A stretch of DNA of 64,000 nt from Ch67 sp041395845. Its GTDB lineage: Bacteria > Pseudomonadota > Gammaproteobacteria > Pseudomonadales > Ketobacteraceae. The translations under genes and the position numbers were made by a program. Of this stretch, positions 35,270-43,396 are shown in pieces. The notes below the pieces were generated by a model. That model saw only the letters and a program-made list of their open reading frames with translations. It did no database searches and was not told the origin of the DNA. The DNA lies in NCBI GenBank assembly GCA_041395845.1, contig JAWKZS010000008.1, forward strand, positions 1 to 64,000, read 5' to 3'. Numbering within the stretch: the stretch's first letter is position 1; each line of letters opens with the position of its first letter.

Positions 35270-35950
35270 ATGAGCAAGAAAATTATTCTGCTGAAAACCG
35301 GTTCCACGCACCCCGCCATTCGCCAACGCTTCGGGGATTTTGAAGACTGGTTTCTGCAGGCCTGGAGTGGCTGCGACGTCAAGCTGGTCAATGCCGTCAC
35401 CTGCGAGGCGTTGCCAGTATTAGTGGGAAATGAGGGTGTGGTGATTACCGGCAGCCCGGCCATGGTGACGGATCAGGAACCCTGGAGTGAACGACTCGCG
35501 CACTGGTTGCGGGAACAGGCCCATGGTCGAGTGCCGATTCTGGGGGTTTGCTACGGCCATCAACTGCTGGCCTACGCACTGGGAGGCAAGGTGCACTGGC
35601 ATCCCCGCGGCCGCGAGATCGGCACCGTTCCCATTACCTGTGAACCGGCAGCACGTCAGGATCCATTGCTGAGCATCCTGCCGGCGACCTTCCTTGCGCA
35701 GGTCACCCACGCCCAGAGTGTGCAGACCCTGCCCGCCCAAGCAACCCTGCTCGCCCACAACGATTACGAGCCCCATCACGCCTTTCGGGTCGGTGCCACC
35801 ACCTGGGGGCTGCAGTTCCATCCGGAATTCAGCAGCGAAATCATGAGTGCCTATATCGAGGAAAACGGGGGCAATCCCGATCTGCTGGCGCAGGTACAAC
35901 CGGCGGATGCCAATCAGAATATTCTGCAGCGGTTTGTGGAACTGATCTGA
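35270..35950 (+). CDS. Class I glutamine amidotransferase-like protein
   Basis: 226 residues of the GMP-synthase-like GATase1 group found as stand-alone proteins. Nucleophile Cys in GVCYGHQLLAYALGG (near residue 93) and the His-Glu pair in LQFHPEFS (near 185) complete the triad. There is no synthase domain. Stand-alone members hydrolyse gamma-glutamyl compounds; the substrate here is unknown. It converges on nfi with 22 bases between stops. Confidence 0.88.
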   Translation: MSKKIILLKTGSTHPAIRQRFGDFEDWFLQAWSGCDVKLVNAVTCEALPVLVGNEGVVITGSPAMVTDQEPWSERLAHWLREQAHGRVPILGVCYGHQLLAYALGGKVHWHPRGREIGTVPITCEPAARQDPLLSILPATFLAQVTHAQSVQTLPAQATLLAHNDYEPHHAFRVGATTWGLQFHPEFSSEIMSAYIEENGGNPDLLAQVQPADANQNILQRFVELI

Positions 35951-35972
35951 AGGCGGCTTTCCATATGCGCGT

Positions 35973-36635
35973 TCACTTTTCCAGTGACGCCAGCCGATGG
36001 GCCTGCCGGGTCGGCTCCGGCAGTCGATAACGGGTCAGGCACGCCATCACCCACTCAACCGCTGTCGCCTGACTGATCCGATGTCCGGCCGACACGTACA
36101 GCGGATTCACCCCGGTGCGGGAACGCACCACCGTTCCGATACACTCACCTTTATCCAGCAGCGGCACGGCAGAACCCTTGTCGTTGCCCACGTCCTCGTG
36201 ACGCCCCACCAGACGTTTCTTCGCGACGCCAATGGTGGGCAAATCCAGCCACACCCCCAGATGACAGGCAATCCCGAGCCGGCGCGGGTGGGCGGTGCCC
36301 TGACCATCGCACAGCAACAGATCCGGTTTGCACTGAAGCTGCTCCCAGGCAGCGAGAATCGCCGGCATCTCGCGGAATGACAGCAGCCCGGGCACATAGG
36401 GAAACGTGGTTGGCACCCGTGCCAGCTGACGCTCCATCACCTGCAGATCCGGCCAGGACAGCACCACCAGCGCCGCCCGGGTGATACCGCCGCCCTGCTC
36501 GAACCCCACATCCACGCCACCAATCCGGTTCACTTCTCCCACCTCATCACGCAGGACCACGCGCTGCGCCCAATCGGCCTGCAGGGCACGGGCCTCTGCC
36601 GGCGTCAGCTGCCATTGATGTCGGGGTAGAACCAT
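35973..36635 (-). CDS. nfi: Endonuclease V
   Basis: 220 residues from the ATG at 36635, a start that leaves the same distance to the first catalytic Asp (GVDVGFE, near residue 42) as in E. coli Nfi; an upstream ATG at 36677 has no ribosome site. Other family blocks: YVPGLLSFRE, DGQGTAHPRRLGIACHLG, IGVAKKRLVG and NPLYVSAGHRIS. It cuts DNA at the second bond 3' to deoxyinosine, for repair of deaminated adenine. The tRNA-Glu terminator just upstream separates it from that unit. Confidence 0.93.
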   Translation of the reverse strand: MVLPRHQWQLTPAEARALQADWAQRVVLRDEVGEVNRIGGVDVGFEQGGGITRAALVVLSWPDLQVMERQLARVPTTFPYVPGLLSFREMPAILAAWEQLQCKPDLLLCDGQGTAHPRRLGIACHLGVWLDLPTIGVAKKRLVGRHEDVGNDKGSAVPLLDKGECIGTVVRSRTGVNPLYVSAGHRISQATAVEWVMACLTRYRLPEPTRQAHRLASLEK

Positions 36636-36695
36636 GGGTGAATGCTCGTGCCGCTGGGGAAGAAAAAGTGGCACCATTCTGCCAGCGCAGAAACG

Positions 36696-36722
36696 AAAAA
36701 AGCAGACCGAAGTCTGCTTTTT
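36696..36722 (-). terminator. Terminator of tRNA-Glu
   Basis: AGCAGAC-CGAA-GTCTGCT (36701-36718) with A-runs on the left and T-runs on the right. On the minus strand it follows the tRNA CCA end by about 10 bases. Confidence 0.88.
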
Positions 36723-36729
36723 GGAAGAG

Positions 36730-36805
36730 TGGCGTCCCCTAGGGGGTTCGAACCCCTGTTCCCGCCGTGAAAGGGCGGTGTCCTAGGCCACTAGACGAAG
36801 GGGAC
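36730..36805 (-). tRNA. tRNA-Glu (TTC)
   Basis: 76 bases with encoded CCA. Acceptor GTCCCCT pairs with AGGGGAC; the anticodon stem-loop CCGCC-CTTTCAC-GGCGG gives anticodon TTC; T arm AGGGGTTCGAACCCCT. Own promoter and terminator. Confidence 0.97.
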
Positions 36806-36839
36806 GCGGTGTAGACTGTCATCGTCTGTTGAGGCGCGC

Positions 36840-36868
36840 ATTCTATGGAGTTCGGATTTTTCCGTCAA
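36840..36868 (-). promoter_or_regulatory. Sigma-70 promoter of tRNA-Glu
   Basis: Minus-strand TTGACG (36868-36863), 17-base spacer, TAGAAT (36845-36840), then a GCGCGCC discriminator: the same stable-RNA layout as the tRNA-Gly promoter. Confidence 0.88.
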
Positions 36869-37030
36869 TACCTTTTTTTGAAATCCGGCAAAAACAGTTG
36901 CGGATTCAACAACCTGGCTCTTTAAAGACCGTGGCCGGCAGAGTCAACAGGCTGACCCGCACGCCCCTGTGCACGGCGGACAGGCTGGGTTACGCTTAAA
37001 GCATAACGCGAACAATACCGGAGCATCCTT

Positions 37031-37342
37031 ATGAGCGAACCGCAGACCTTTTCCAGCTTTGACCAGTTCTATCCGTTCTATCTGGCTGAACACAGCAATC
37101 TGACCTGCCGCCGCCTGCACTTCGTGGGCAGCACGCTGGTATTGGTTACCCTCGCCTGGATCATTGCTACCGGCAGCTGGGCCATGATCTGGCTGTTGCC
37201 GATACTCGGTTATGGCTTTGCCTGGGTGGGCCACTTCTTCTTCGAAAAGAATAAACCCGCCACCTTCACTTACCCGTTATACAGCTTCATCGGTGACTGG
37301 GTCATGTACAAGGACATACTGACCGGCAAGATCCGCTTCTAA
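37031..37342 (+). CDS. DUF962 / Mpo1-like small membrane protein
   Basis: 103 residues with two membrane segments and the conserved family blocks FYLAEHSNLTCRRLHFVGS at the start and WVGHFFFEKNKPATFTYPL in the middle, whose His residues are the likely metal ligands. The eukaryotic relative Mpo1 is an Fe(II)-dependent dioxygenase that shortens 2-hydroxy fatty acids. A fatty acid role here is inferred from family and the lipid-rich surroundings. Confidence 0.87.
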   Translation: MSEPQTFSSFDQFYPFYLAEHSNLTCRRLHFVGSTLVLVTLAWIIATGSWAMIWLLPILGYGFAWVGHFFFEKNKPATFTYPLYSFIGDWVMYKDILTGKIRF

Positions 37343-37365
37343 CGCATTGATTCAACGGATTTTAT

Positions 37366-37394
37366 GGGCAGACCAGAAAGTCAGCAGTCTGCCC
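37366..37394 (+). terminator. Hairpin after the DUF962 gene, possible terminator
   Basis: GGGCAGAC / GTCTGCCC, 8-bp stem with a 13-base loop, 24 bases after the stop. The T run after it is short and broken, so this is a weak candidate. Confidence 0.4.
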
Positions 37395-37499
37395 TTCCCT
37401 GCCCCGCCTGCACCCTCGGCATACCCTTGTTCCAAAAGCTGTTTTTGGGTCTACACTTACTTTCAGTAGCTGCATTCAACACAACAAGGGAAATCCGCA

Positions 37500-38270
37500 A
37501 TGTCCACGGAGATGATCGTCGTCGCGAGTATCCTCGGCCTCGGCGCGCTGATTGGCTTGTTTTACGTAAGTCATGCCATCGAAAAGCAACGCCGCCAGAA
37601 AGCGCTGATGATTGCGAACCTGAGCGATTACGCCTTCCGCCTGCAGCGGCTGCTGGACTTCATTCCTGATGCCTACCTGAGCAAGGACGTGCGCCTGCTG
37701 CTATTGGGACAGATCCACAAGCGCCTGGAAAAACTGGTGGAACTGACGCCCGGCAACGACAAGTTCACCAAAAAACTCGAATCCTGCAACGCCCAGATCG
37801 CCGACGTGCAAGCCAGCGGGGCTCCCGCGCAGGTGCCGCAACTGAAAACACCGGAAGAGGCCAATGAACTGCGCGTACTGCTGCAGGAACTGTCCAAGGT
37901 CATCGAACACTTCGTCCAGACAAAAGCGATTGCCGTCGCAGATGCCCAGAAACACCTGAATGCGATCCAGACCAGCTTCATCGAAGCCAATATCAACTAC
38001 ATGCTGCAGATGGGCCAAAGTGCCCGCCAGGAAAAGAAACCCAAACTGGCAATCCATCACTATCAGAAAGCCATGGCAGAAATGAGCAAACGCAACCAGA
38101 ACGGCAAGTACACGGAGAAGCTCAAGCAACTGCAGCTGCTGCTCACGGAATTGCAGGCTGAAGCCGGCATTCAGGAAACACGTCCTGAAGAGAAAGGGTC
38201 GTCCGAACTGAATTCAGGTCTTAACGAAATGCTGGAAGAACAGGACGCCTGGAAAAAGAAGTACTTCTGA
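37500..38270 (+). CDS. Membrane-anchored coiled-coil protein of unknown function
   Basis: 256 residues. One N-terminal membrane helix (about 5-24, VVASILGLGALIGLFYVSHA) is followed by a basic stretch and a long cytoplasmic helical region. Residues 165-215 (INYMLQMGQSARQEKKPKLA and HHYQKAMAEMSKRNQNGKY) look like one or two TPR-like helical hairpins. The C-terminus is acidic. I do not recognise the family. It lies alone, AAGGGAAA before the ATG, between two hairpins and the GST gene. Confidence 0.7.
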   Translation: MSTEMIVVASILGLGALIGLFYVSHAIEKQRRQKALMIANLSDYAFRLQRLLDFIPDAYLSKDVRLLLLGQIHKRLEKLVELTPGNDKFTKKLESCNAQIADVQASGAPAQVPQLKTPEEANELRVLLQELSKVIEHFVQTKAIAVADAQKHLNAIQTSFIEANINYMLQMGQSARQEKKPKLAIHHYQKAMAEMSKRNQNGKYTEKLKQLQLLLTELQAEAGIQETRPEEKGSSELNSGLNEMLEEQDAWKKKYF

Positions 38271-38378
38271 CGGTTACTGGCAATTCGTGCCCGCTAACCG
38301 TCTGTTTAAGCCCTTGAATTGTCAGCCCGCTTACGGGAATCTCATGACACGATAACAACGAGTCGAGAGGAAATTCCC

Positions 38379-39047
38379 ATGAGCATCACGCTGTATGGCG
38401 CGTCACTGTCACCCTATGTTCGCAAGGTACGTGTGGCGCTGGCTGAAAAGGGTTTGAGTTACGAGCACGTCCAGATCGACCCCGCCCGCCGTCCTGCGGA
38501 CTACTACGACATCAGCCCTTTCGGCCGCATACCTGCACTGCGTGATGGTGACAACGTACTGGCCGATTCCGGTGTCATCTGCACCTATCTCGACGCCCAG
38601 TATCCGGATATCAGTCTGACTTATGCAGATCCCTATCTGAAAGCCCGCGTCGAATGGTTTGAAAAATTCGGTGATTACGAGCTGGGTCCGGTCACCACCT
38701 TCGGCGTGTTCCGCAATCGCGTGGTGATGCATCTGTTGGGGCAGCCCTGCAACGACGAATACGTTGCCCGCTGCCTGGACGAAAAGCTGCCGCCCTTGAT
38801 GGATTATCTGGAAGCCAATCTGGCCGATGACGGCTTTATCGTCGGTGATCGTTTCACCGTTGCCGATATCGCCATCGCCACCCAGTTTGCCAATTTCAGT
38901 CTGGGCAAAGAACAGATCGACGCCCAGCGCTGGCCCAAATCAGCTGCTTATGTGCAGCGCATCCTGAGCCGCCCCAGTTTTGCGACGTTCGTGGAGCAGG
39001 AGCACGGCTTTGTCCACAAACTGCTGACCAAGCTGGGGGTGGCCTGA
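38379..39047 (+). CDS. Glutathione S-transferase family protein (SspA-like fold)
   Basis: 222 residues from the ATG at 38379, with GAGAGG nine bases upstream. The thioredoxin-like N-domain starts ITLYGASLSPYVRKVRVAL, with Ser in the S/C-PY position, and has FGRIPALRDGD (cis-Pro) and LADSGVICTYLD. The C-terminal helical domain contains FTVADIAIATQFANF, with the N-capping Asp typical of GSTs. Likely a soluble GST acting on electrophiles or peroxides. It converges on the ohrR-gpx operon with 7 bases between, matching a redox neighbourhood. Confidence 0.85.
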   Translation: MSITLYGASLSPYVRKVRVALAEKGLSYEHVQIDPARRPADYYDISPFGRIPALRDGDNVLADSGVICTYLDAQYPDISLTYADPYLKARVEWFEKFGDYELGPVTTFGVFRNRVVMHLLGQPCNDEYVARCLDEKLPPLMDYLEANLADDGFIVGDRFTVADIAIATQFANFSLGKEQIDAQRWPKSAAYVQRILSRPSFATFVEQEHGFVHKLLTKLGVA

Positions 39048-39054
39048 GCATCGC

Positions 39055-39540
39055 TCAGGTTTCATTATCCCGCTCACAGACTGCGCTCAGCAGCGATCGT
39101 AACTCCTGCTGCAGCGCAGCCACCCGATCTACCGGCAATCCACTGTTGCAGAGCATCTGTAGCGGAATCTGGCGGGCCTGCTCTTTGAGTTGCAGGCCCG
39201 CCGCAGTCAGGCGGATACGCACTTCCCGTTCGTCGGTTTCACTGCGCTTGCGCTGGATCAGGCCATTGGCTTCCAGCCGTTTCAGCAGCGGCGTCAGCGT
39301 ACCGGTATCCAGCAGCAGACGCTCCCCGACGAACTTCACCGGCACGCCGGGAAATTCGTCGGACGTAGCATTACCCTGGACTTCCCACAATACCAGCATC
39401 ACCAGGTATTGCGGGTAGGTCAGCCCGATGGCATCCAGCAGCGGCCGGTATTCCGCCGTGATCTTGCGTGACAGGGCATACAGGGCGAAGCAGAACTGGT
39501 TATCCAGCCGCAACAGGAAGTCGGCGTTGTCGTCGTCCAT
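39055..39540 (-). CDS. ohrR: OhrR-like MarR-family peroxide-sensing repressor
   Basis: 161 residues, start ATG at 39540. Cys 17 in LDNQFCFALYA is the sensing Cys of the OhrR subgroup, followed by the winged-helix core (YPQYLVMLVLWE, LDTGTLTPLLKRLEANGLI, DEREVRIRLT). OhrR proteins lose DNA affinity when this Cys is oxidised by organic hydroperoxides. The gene follows the glutathione peroxidase gene by 8 bases, so enzyme and sensor are one operon, and an inverted repeat lies upstream of it. Confidence 0.9.
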   Translation of the reverse strand: MDDDNADFLLRLDNQFCFALYALSRKITAEYRPLLDAIGLTYPQYLVMLVLWEVQGNATSDEFPGVPVKFVGERLLLDTGTLTPLLKRLEANGLIQRKRSETDEREVRIRLTAAGLQLKEQARQIPLQMLCNSGLPVDRVAALQQELRSLLSAVCERDNET

Positions 39541-39548
39541 CGCCACGC

Positions 39549-40034
39549 TCAGGCCAGCAGACGGGCCACATCCTTGGCGATTTTTTCCGGCGTATCGGTG
39601 GGCGCATAGCGATCCACCACCTTGCCGTTCTTGTCCACCAGGAACTTGGTGAAGTTCCATTTGATCGCCTGGGTGCCCAACAGACCTGGCGCCTGGGTCT
39701 TCAGGTATTTGAACAGCGGGTGGGCACTGTCGCCGTTGACGTCCACCTTCTGGAACATCGGGAAGGTGACGCCGTAATTCAATTCACAGAACTGGCTGAT
39801 CTCGTCGTTGGAACCCGGGTCCTGATGGCCGAACTGGTTGCAGGGGAAGCCGAGGATCTCCAGCCCCTTGTCCTTATATTGCTGATAGAGGGATTCCAGC
39901 CCCTTGAACTGGGGTGTGAAACCACACTTGCTGGCCGTGTTGACGATCAGCAGCACCTTGCCCTGATAGTCAGACAGCGCCACGTCCTTGCCCTGCATGT
40001 TCACGCCCTTGAATGCATATACGTTATCCGTCAT
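39549..40034 (-). CDS. Glutathione peroxidase-like thiol peroxidase
   Basis: 161 residues. The catalytic set of the family is seen: Cys 37 in NTASKCGFTPQ (Cys, not selenocysteine), Gln 67 in FPCNQFG and the Trp-Asn pair in KWNFTKFLVD. Such Cys-type enzymes reduce lipid and organic hydroperoxides, usually with thioredoxin. No signal peptide, so cytoplasmic. First gene of the operon with ohrR, replacing the more usual ohr partner. Confidence 0.93.
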   Translation of the reverse strand: MTDNVYAFKGVNMQGKDVALSDYQGKVLLIVNTASKCGFTPQFKGLESLYQQYKDKGLEILGFPCNQFGHQDPGSNDEISQFCELNYGVTFPMFQKVDVNGDSAHPLFKYLKTQAPGLLGTQAIKWNFTKFLVDKNGKVVDRYAPTDTPEKIAKDVARLLA

Positions 40035-40088
40035 GACATCTGCTCCTGATGTGTTTGAGTGAGTACGCCGCTAACCGTACCTGATTTT

Positions 40089-40106
40089 TATATTGCGCAC
40101 AATATA
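40089..40106. promoter_or_regulatory. Probable OhrR operator TATATTGCGCACAATATA
   Basis: Seven-base arms TATATTG and CAATATA around CGCA, 55 bases upstream of the gpx ATG. Known OhrR sites are AT-rich inverted repeats of similar size with AATTG-like half-sites, so this is the best operator candidate for the gpx-ohrR operon. Confidence 0.62.
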
Positions 40107-40374
40107 ATTTGAGCCTACTCGAATCCAGGCTTGGATGATGCCCCTTTGCGGTTACCCACAACTTCTGTGGATAACTCTGTTGATACATTCTGTAAAGAAT
40201 CCGCAATCAAACCAGTTCTGCCCACCTCAGCAAATTGTTCGTTTTTTGATCAGTGCTTTTTGGGCCATTTTTCAGCAACTTAAGGGGCGCAACTTGACAG
40301 TTTTGTGTCAAAACGAAGAAATGGGGCCTGGAGGCGGAGCACACACTTACTGTGAACAAATTAAGTGCGGAAAT

Positions 40375-40402
40375 AAAAAGCGACGCACCATTCTGCGTCG
40401 CT
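40375..40402 (-). terminator. Terminator of msrB
   Basis: AGCGACGCA / TGCGTCGCT, a perfect 9-bp stem with a 6-base loop; on the minus strand it runs into five T. It lies about 85 bases after the msrB stop. Confidence 0.85.
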
Positions 40403-40487
40403 CACAAGATAATCAGATATAGGTATTTGCTGCTTAATTACTGAGAGTTATAACGTAACCGTATGTAATCGCCCGCAGCCGCGCCCC

Positions 40488-40892
40488 TCACTCAGGCTTG
40501 TGCGCAACGAAATCGAGGGACACGGAATTGATGCAGTAACGCAGACCGGTGGGTGGCGGACCGTCGGGGAATACATGGCCAAGATGGGCATCACAGGCAG
40601 CGCACAGTACCTCTGTTCGCACCATGCCATGGGTGGTATCGCGCCGTTCAGTAATCAGATCATCCGCGAGGGGCTGAAAGAAGCTGGGCCAGCCCGACCC
40701 TGAATCGTACTTGGTCACCGACTCGAACAGTGGCGTCCCGCAACAGGCGCAGGCGTAGATTCCCTTCTCTTTGTGGTTCCAGTACTTTCCGGTAAAGGCC
40801 CGCTCGGTACCCGCCAGACGACAGACCGCAAACTGTTCATCACTCAGCGACTGTTTCCATTCCGCATCGGTTTTTTCGACTTTCTCGACCAT
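40488..40892 (-). CDS. msrB: Peptide methionine (R)-S-oxide reductase MsrB
   Basis: 134 residues, single MsrB domain. Two zinc CxxC pairs (Cys 48/51 and 97/100), GSGWPSFF for substrate binding and catalytic Cys 120 in GLRYCINS. Reduces the R form of methionine sulfoxide in proteins. It stands between the peroxidase operon and alaA, divergent from the latter, in a stretch rich in oxidative-stress genes. Confidence 0.96.
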   Translation of the reverse strand: MVEKVEKTDAEWKQSLSDEQFAVCRLAGTERAFTGKYWNHKEKGIYACACCGTPLFESVTKYDSGSGWPSFFQPLADDLITERRDTTHGMVRTEVLCAACDAHLGHVFPDGPPPTGLRYCINSVSLDFVAHKPE

Positions 40893-41048
40893 AAAACAAT
40901 CCTGTTGAAATCCATCAAAAACAAAACGTTTTCGTATACACTAGGCGGCTATCATGCGCTTGCTATGCTTTATTAATGACACTTTATGTGCCTGCGCGTT
41001 CCACCTGTTTTCCCGATCATCGTTTAAGTGAGGGCGAAGAGACCTTAT

Positions 41049-42272
41049 ATGAAGCCGATATTGAAATCCACCAAACTCCATAACGTGTGCTATGACATCC
41101 GCGGGCCGGTGCTGGCGGAAGCGCGTCGTCTGGAGGAAGAAGGCCATCGCGTCCTCAAACTCAATATCGGAAATCCAGCCCCCTTTGGTCTGATGGCGCC
41201 GGAAGAAATCATCCAGGACGTAATCATGCAGCTGCCGGAAGCGTCCGGCTACAGTGATTCCAAAGGTGTCTTCGCTGCCCGCAAGGCGGTGATGCAGTAC
41301 TACCAGAAAAAGCGCATCGGTGATGTGCAGATCGATGACATCTATCTGGGCAATGGCGCCAGCGAACTGATCGTGATGGCGATGCAGGCACTGCTGAACA
41401 ATGGCGACGAGGTGCTGGTGCCCGCCCCGGACTACCCGCTGTGGACAGCGGCAGTGAGCCTGTCCGGCGGCAAGCCCGTGCATTACATCTGCGACGAACA
41501 GGCTGGCTGGTTCCCGGACCTGGACGATATCCGCAGCAAGGTGACCGACCGCACCCGCGCCATCGTCATCATCAACCCCAACAACCCGACCGGCGCCGTG
41601 TACCCCAAGGAAATCCTCGAGGGCATCATCCAGATCGCCCGCGAACACAAGCTGGTGGTGTGTTCCGACGAAATCTACGACAAGATCCTGTACGACGGTG
41701 CGACCCACACGTCCACCGCGTCGCTGGCAGATGACCTGCTGTTCCTGACCTTCAACGGCCTGTCCAAGACCTACCGGGTGGCGGGTTACCGTTCCGGCTG
41801 GCTGGTGGTCAGCGGCAACAAGCCGGCGGCCAAGGATTATCTGGAAGGTCTGAACATTCTGGCCTCGATGCGGCTGTGCGCGAATGTGCCCGCCCAGATG
41901 GCAATCCAGACTGCGCTGGGTGGCTATCAGAGCATCAACGAACTGATTCAACCCGGCGGCCGCCTGTACAAACAGCGCGAGCTGGCGCACCGCATGCTCA
42001 ACGATATTCCCGGTGTCAGCTGTGTGAAGCCCATGGGCGCCATGTACATGTTCCCCCGCCTGGACCCGAAGATGTACCCGGTGAGCAACGATCAGCAGCT
42101 GGTACTGGATCTGCTGCTGCAGGAGAAGATCCTGGTGGTTCAGGGCACCGGCTTCAACTGGCCCCAGCCGGATCACTTCCGCCTGGTATTCCTGCCGCGG
42201 GAAGAAGAGCTGGAACACGCCATCAGCCGGATCGGCGTGTTCCTCGACCGTTTCCGCCGCGGCATCATCTGA
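41049..42272 (+). CDS. alaA: Alanine transaminase AlaA (class I aminotransferase)
   Basis: 407 residues. It begins LKSTKLHNVCYDIRGPVL like E. coli AlaA (YfbQ). PLP-enzyme marks: NPNNPTGAV, SDEIYDKILYDG, and the Schiff-base Lys in GLSKTYRVAGYRSGW. It makes alanine from pyruvate and glutamate. The start at 41049 is chosen because the alternative upstream frame has no support; the ribosome site is weak (GAAGAGACC). In E. coli yfbQ is next to yfbR; here the two are 27 kb apart. Confidence 0.94.
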   Translation: MKPILKSTKLHNVCYDIRGPVLAEARRLEEEGHRVLKLNIGNPAPFGLMAPEEIIQDVIMQLPEASGYSDSKGVFAARKAVMQYYQKKRIGDVQIDDIYLGNGASELIVMAMQALLNNGDEVLVPAPDYPLWTAAVSLSGGKPVHYICDEQAGWFPDLDDIRSKVTDRTRAIVIINPNNPTGAVYPKEILEGIIQIAREHKLVVCSDEIYDKILYDGATHTSTASLADDLLFLTFNGLSKTYRVAGYRSGWLVVSGNKPAAKDYLEGLNILASMRLCANVPAQMAIQTALGGYQSINELIQPGGRLYKQRELAHRMLNDIPGVSCVKPMGAMYMFPRLDPKMYPVSNDQQLVLDLLLQEKILVVQGTGFNWPQPDHFRLVFLPREEELEHAISRIGVFLDRFRRGII

Positions 42273-42282
42273 CAGGTTCGTC

Positions 42283-42738
42283 ATGGCTGATCTGAACCTG
42301 ATCGACTTCTACAAGGACACGGCGTTGATTCTGTTGAGTCTGCACCGTGTCTTTCCGCGCAAGATGGATCTTTTTGTCGAAGACCTGATTGGCCCCGATC
42401 AGGTGGATGAATTCGGCATGCATACCAAACGGCATGAGGCCTGTCTGGGCGCCATGCTGTGGCTGGCGGACGAGGGTTATCTGAGGTACGCCACCACGAT
42501 CCGGCAGGAAGGTATCGATCAGGTGGTACTGACATCGGCTGCACTGGTGAAGCTGGGTGTGATCTCCAACCAGCCGCTGACCCACGTGGATCTGGACGGC
42601 GTGCCTTCCTTCGAGGCGCAGGAACGGCTGACACTGGTGGAGCACATGCGCCGCGCCCTGGCGTCCCAGTCGTCGGAGCAGCTGATTCAGGTGATGCGTA
42701 CGTTCTTCGAAACGCCGGTCAATCCTGCCCGGAACTGA
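42283..42738 (+). CDS. Conserved small protein of unknown function, winged-helix-like
   Basis: 151 residues, soluble, beginning LNLIDFYKDTALILLSLHRVFP. The middle, RHEACLGAMLWLADEGYLRYATTIRQEG, has the helix-turn-strand spacing of a winged helix but no clear family. It starts 10 bases after alaA, so it is likely cotranscribed. Its 3' end overlaps the converging membrane-protein gene by 20 bases. No function is proposed. Confidence 0.72.
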   Translation: MADLNLIDFYKDTALILLSLHRVFPRKMDLFVEDLIGPDQVDEFGMHTKRHEACLGAMLWLADEGYLRYATTIRQEGIDQVVLTSAALVKLGVISNQPLTHVDLDGVPSFEAQERLTLVEHMRRALASQSSEQLIQVMRTFFETPVNPARN

Positions 42739-43387
42739 TTCTGATCCGCAGATTCACACGGTTCCATAGCGGATAGTGACTGATGAACTGTCCGACGATA
42801 AACAGCATCATGACCCACTCAAACGCGTCTTCGATGTCGTCATAACGGGCGTAGGTCAGATCGAGCACAACGGACAGAATGCCGATAGTGAGCAGCATCG
42901 CCGCCAGCGCAGTCTGAATGTTCACGACCCGGCGCTGATCCAGTTTCAATGCTTGCAATGCACGTCTGGCATGGTGCAGAAAAAACAGTTGCGCCACGAA
43001 GGTCAGCGAGAAGAACAGAATGATGCCGATGCGTCGAATGGTTTGGTAATCCCGCCCCTCCCCCAATGCGACCACATACAGCATGAGAAACAGTCCGGCG
43101 ATGGCACCGGTGGCCAGCATGGCTGGCGAGCGTCGCTGACAGGCCTGCCACAACCACTCCCGCGCAATCCACCAGAACACGATCGCCAGCAAGCCTGCCG
43201 GCAACATGATGAGCTTGAACAGCAGTTTTTCCGGCAGCTGGCGCCCGGTGGCGCTGATCGACGTGCAACTGTCCCAATAGGGAACGCACCAGTCCACGTG
43301 GCCATGACTGGCTGCGACCACATAGGTCAGATGAATGCACAGCAGCGGCAGCAATCCCGTGATCAGCGCGAGCGGAGCAGCACGCAT
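42719..43387 (-). CDS. Frag1/DRAM/Sfk1-like polytopic membrane protein
   Basis: 222 residues with six predicted membrane segments. The first periplasmic loop has a Cys pair in CVPYWDSCTSISATGR, the motif that also starts the eukaryotic Frag1/DRAM/Sfk1 family; the final loop is YDDIEDAFEW. Homology is suggested, not certain. The gene follows a class III cyclase by 9 bases on the same strand, and this pairing suggests a membrane partner for the cyclase or its stimulus. Confidence 0.65.
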   Translation of the reverse strand: MRAAPLALITGLLPLLCIHLTYVVAASHGHVDWCVPYWDSCTSISATGRQLPEKLLFKLIMLPAGLLAIVFWWIAREWLWQACQRRSPAMLATGAIAGLFLMLYVVALGEGRDYQTIRRIGIILFFSLTFVAQLFFLHHARRALQALKLDQRRVVNIQTALAAMLLTIGILSVVLDLTYARYDDIEDAFEWVMMLFIVGQFISHYPLWNRVNLRIRISSGQD

Positions 43388-43396
43388 GGTATTGCC

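Larger units (their letters stand above)
40035..40487. other. 453-bp region between msrB and gpx
   Basis: Holds the gpx-ohrR promoter region with its inverted repeat on the left and the msrB terminator on the right. Between them (about 40110-40370) I see no convincing gene; an open frame at 40135-40422 has no ribosome site or recognisable protein features and crosses the terminator. Confidence 0.5.

Noticed and set aside
40135..40422. 95-residue plus-strand frame between gpx and msrB
   Set aside because: No ribosome site or protein features, and it crosses the msrB terminator.
40941..42284. 447-residue minus-strand frame
   Set aside because: Antisense of alaA, which has all aminotransferase motifs.
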